Shown here piece after piece: positions 62,073 through 64,000 of a DNA stretch of 64,000 nt. The stretch is taken from assembly GCA_902788605.1 (NCBI GenBank), contig CADAKX010000008.1, forward strand, positions 1-64,000. Direction: 5' to 3'. This DNA comes from an uncultured Prevotellaceae bacterium (lineage in GTDB: Bacteria > Bacteroidota > Bacteroidia > Bacteroidales > Bacteroidaceae). The stretch's first letter is position 1. Each line of letters opens with the position of its first letter. Both the position numbers and the translations under genes were made by a program. The notes beneath the pieces are model-generated. The model did no database searches. It saw only the letters and a program-made list of their open reading frames with translations, and was not told the DNA's origin.

Positions 62073-62249
62073 TTACTCAGCAACAACTGAGTCAGCAGCC
62101 AGAGTGTCAGCAGCCAGAGTGTCAACGATAGTGGTGTCAACCTCTGCAACCTCGATAGAATCAACGGGAGCCTCTTCAGCAGCCTTGTTACCATTACCAC
62201 AAGCTACGAACATAGCAGCTACAGCGAACATAAATGCAATCTTTTTCAT
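62073..62249 (-). CDS. Small acidic lipoprotein, unannotatable by length cut-off
   Basis: Not usually called because it is only 58 residues. It starts MKKIAFMFAVAAMFVAC with a lipobox ending at cysteine 17. An acidic tail rich in Ala, Val, Asp and Thr follows, containing TLAAD twice in tandem and ending SVVAE. It has a -7 box at 62301-62308 and a terminator at 62012-62040, so it looks like an intact single gene. Small acidic lipoproteins of this style are common and often abundant in Bacteroidota; function is unknown. Confidence 0.75.
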   Translation of the reverse strand: MKKIAFMFAVAAMFVACGNGNKAAEEAPVDSIEVAEVDTTIVDTLAADTLAADSVVAE

Positions 62250-62300
62250 TTCTTTGCTTTTTTAAATCTGTAAAACAATCATTTGTTAATTAAAACGTTG

Positions 62301-62308
62301 CAAAGGTA
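62301..62308 (-). promoter_or_regulatory. Promoter -7 element of the small lipoprotein
   Basis: TACCTTTG on the minus strand, about 51 bases before the ATG. Confidence 0.65.
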
Positions 62309-62477
62309 GGCATTTTTTTTATACGACGATACTTTTTTTTCGATTTTTTTTAGGGTGTTTTTGTAACATTTTTATAAGTTGTTGAAAATCAGCATGATAG
62401 CAAATGTTAAAAATGGTATAAATTCGACACTCAACTGAAAATCCTCCAAAAAAGGGTGTTATTTGCTATTTTTTATG

Positions 62478-62485
62478 TACCTTTG
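62478..62485 (+). promoter_or_regulatory. Promoter -7 element of mtaB
   Basis: TACCTTTG followed by CGGAAAC, 30 bases before the start at 62516. Confidence 0.65.
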
Positions 62486-62515
62486 CGGAAACTTATAAAG
62501 ATACAAAATTTATAT

Positions 62516-63850
62516 ATGATAGACACTTCGGCCTTTCAAGGCAAAACAGCTAAATATTTCACGCTTGGATGTAAGTTGAATTTCTCTGAGACTTCCACCT
62601 TTGCACAAATACTTCATGAGATGGGCGTTCGTACTGCTCAGAAGAGTGAGGCGGCCGACATCTGCTTGATAAATACTTGTTCGGTAACAGACGTTGCTGA
62701 CCATAAGTGTCGGCAGGCAATTCATCGCCTGGTTCGTGAGAATCCCGACTCCTTTGTCGTAGTTACTGGCTGCTATGCCCAACTTGAGGCAGAGACTGTG
62801 AGTAAGATGGATGGAGTGAGTTTGGTGTTGGGAGCCAACGAGAAAGCTAATCTTATTCAGTTTCTGTCGGAAGCCTTTGTTAATCGTGAAAATGCTGTGA
62901 AGTTCAGTGCTCAGAAGACCAAGGATATCAAAACCTTTTCGCCTTCGTGTTCGCGAGGCAACCGCACCCGCTATTTCCTGAAGGTTCAGGACGGATGCGA
63001 TTATTTCTGCACTTATTGCACCATACCTTATGCCCGCGGTTTCAGTCGTAACCCCAGTATTGCTTCTTTGGTGGGGCAAGCTCAAAATGCAGCTAAAGAA
63101 GGAGGAAAGGAAATCGTGCTGACAGGTGTTAACATTGGTGACTTTGGAAAAACAACTGGTGAGCAATTTATAGATTTGGTGAAAGCACTTGATAACGTTG
63201 AAGGTATTCAGCGTTACCGTATCAGTAGTCTTGAGCCCGATTTGTTAAGCGATGAGCTTATTGACTATTGTGCTCACGACAGCCGTGCTTTTATGCCTCA
63301 TTTCCACATTCCTCTTCAGAGTGGTAGCGATATTGTGCTTAAGCTGATGCATCGTCATTATGACCGTCAACTCTTTGCTGACAAGATTATGCATATTAAG
63401 GATGTTATGCCAGACGCCTTTATCGGTGTCGATGTGATGGTAGGTTGCCGTGGCGAGACCCCCGATTGTTTCGAAGAGACCTTCGAGTTTTTGGATGCCC
63501 TTCCTGTCACGCAGTTGCATGTCTTCCCATATTCAGAGCGTCCTGGTACCTCAGCCTTGAAGATTGACTATGTCGTATCCGAGCGAGATAAGAAATTGCG
63601 CAGCAAGCGTCTCTTGGAACTATCAGATCAGAAAACCCATGATTTCTATCAGCAATTCGTTGGCACAACGATGGATGTGCTTTTAGAAAAAGCATCCCGT
63701 GGTCGTGCTATGCATGGCTTCACAAATAATTATGTTCGTGTGGAACTATCGCCTGCAGACGCCCGTCCTGAGTACGATAATCAGATTATGAAGGTGCGTT
63801 TGGGTGATTTTAATGCAGGTGGAAATGCTCTTAAGGTTGTAGGGATATGA
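62516..63850 (+). CDS. mtaB: tRNA t6A37 methylthiotransferase
   Basis: Radical SAM enzyme adding a methylthio group to t6A at position 37 of ANN-decoding tRNAs. The 444-residue protein has the UPF0004 domain cysteines in LGCKLNFSET, NTCSVTDVADHKCR and TGCYAQLEAE; the DVAD form is typical of MtaB. The radical SAM cluster is CDYFCTYCTIP, with TGVNIGDFG after it, and a TRAM-like domain ends the protein. MIDTSAF at 62516 is chosen because the longer frame spans the promoter. It overlaps the next gene by 4 bases. Confidence 0.94.
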   Translation: MIDTSAFQGKTAKYFTLGCKLNFSETSTFAQILHEMGVRTAQKSEAADICLINTCSVTDVADHKCRQAIHRLVRENPDSFVVVTGCYAQLEAETVSKMDGVSLVLGANEKANLIQFLSEAFVNRENAVKFSAQKTKDIKTFSPSCSRGNRTRYFLKVQDGCDYFCTYCTIPYARGFSRNPSIASLVGQAQNAAKEGGKEIVLTGVNIGDFGKTTGEQFIDLVKALDNVEGIQRYRISSLEPDLLSDELIDYCAHDSRAFMPHFHIPLQSGSDIVLKLMHRHYDRQLFADKIMHIKDVMPDAFIGVDVMVGCRGETPDCFEETFEFLDALPVTQLHVFPYSERPGTSALKIDYVVSERDKKLRSKRLLELSDQKTHDFYQQFVGTTMDVLLEKASRGRAMHGFTNNYVRVELSPADARPEYDNQIMKVRLGDFNAGGNALKVVGI

Positions 63851-64000
63851 AGAAGGTAGCTGTAGTTATCTTGAACTGGAATGGTGCCGCAATGCTCCGT
63901 CAGTATTTGCCTCAAGTGCTTGAGTATTCTCGCGATGAGGCCGATGTCTATGTGGCCGATAATGCATCGACGGACAATAGTCTCGACCTGCTGAGAACAT
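63847..64000 (+). CDS. Family 2 glycosyltransferase, 5-prime part
   Basis: The window ends inside this gene after 51 codons. The visible start MKKVAVVILNWNGAAML and VADNASTDNSLDLL is the GT2 nucleotide-sugar binding signature. It overlaps mtaB by an ATGA junction. The substrate cannot be judged from the fragment. Confidence 0.9.
   Translation, partial: MKKVAVVILNWNGAAMLRQYLPQVLEYSRDEADVYVADNASTDNSLDLLRT

Overview
The window looks like chromosomal DNA from a Bacteroidota species of the order Bacteroidales, most likely a Prevotella-like gut or rumen anaerobe. Promoters carry the Bacteroidota sigma signature (TTG-type -33, 19-20 bp, TAnnTTTG -7), and Shine-Dalgarno sequences are almost absent. 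The gene content also fits: serine palmitoyltransferase, a type IX secretion plug-domain protein, a Nudix-type arabinose regulator, a periplasmic propeller/AraC regulator, and the block phoH-purC-menG-aroE-purM-prfA-pyrF. I see no prophage, insertion sequence, plasmid function or CRISPR array. The sequence begins inside a 5S rRNA gene, so an rRNA operon lies just upstream, and it ends inside a family 2 glycosyltransferase gene.

Layout. 1-5.9 kb: 5S end, ridA and a ZIP metal transporter, two tandem DUF6273-like lipoproteins, a coupled three-gene unit (DUF4250, unknown, CPBP protease) and a CDF metal exporter. 6.0-6.5 kb: a non-coding block with a gene relic and large palindromes. 6.5-9.3 kb: FKBP isomerase, membrane-anchored AraC regulator and, divergently, a small histidine kinase behind an 84-bp tandem repeat. 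9.3-16.9 kb: L-arabinose cluster read leftwards (galM, MFS transporter, Na+/sugar symporter, Nudix AraR, araD, araA). 17-23.5 kb: a rightward chain with 4-bp overlaps at its first junctions (DMP19-like, smpB, metH, a GHL10 hydrolase, a DEAD-box helicase). 23.6-27.7 kb: serC, serA, DUF1015, then yigZ. 27.8-30.7 kb: tRNA-Ser, tRNA-Cys, a FeoB-associated peptide, a lipid kinase divergent from serine palmitoyltransferase, and tRNA-Pro. 30.8-37.9 kb: GH51 arabinofuranosidase, a kinase-less propeller/AraC regulator, T9SS plug protein and queC. 38-48.6 kb: leftward rplU-rpmA, the nine-gene pyrF-to-phoH block, and MBL hydrolase with rsmG. 48.7-64 kb: HAD phosphatase, panB, MFS, uxaC; glmS, carA, carB; manA; rpsF-rpsR-rplI; a 58-residue lipoprotein too short for most gene finders; mtaB; glycosyltransferase.

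How it works together. The GH51 enzyme would release arabinose outside the cytoplasm; the 9-17 kb cluster mutarotates, imports, isomerises and epimerises it, but ribulokinase (araB) is not in the window. The serine genes supply the serine that serine palmitoyltransferase condenses with acyl-CoA, and the divergent YegS/LCB5-type kinase may act on the resulting lipids. The 38-48 kb operon combines purine, pyrimidine, shikimate and menaquinone genes with translation and membrane-associated genes. The points most worth a second look are an apparent 5-prime deletion in rplU, the tandem lipoproteins with clustered divergence, the palindrome block at 6.0-6.5 kb, the 84-bp promoter-bearing repeat, several apparently leaderless promoters, and Shine-Dalgarno motifs concentrated on internal ribosomal-protein cistrons.
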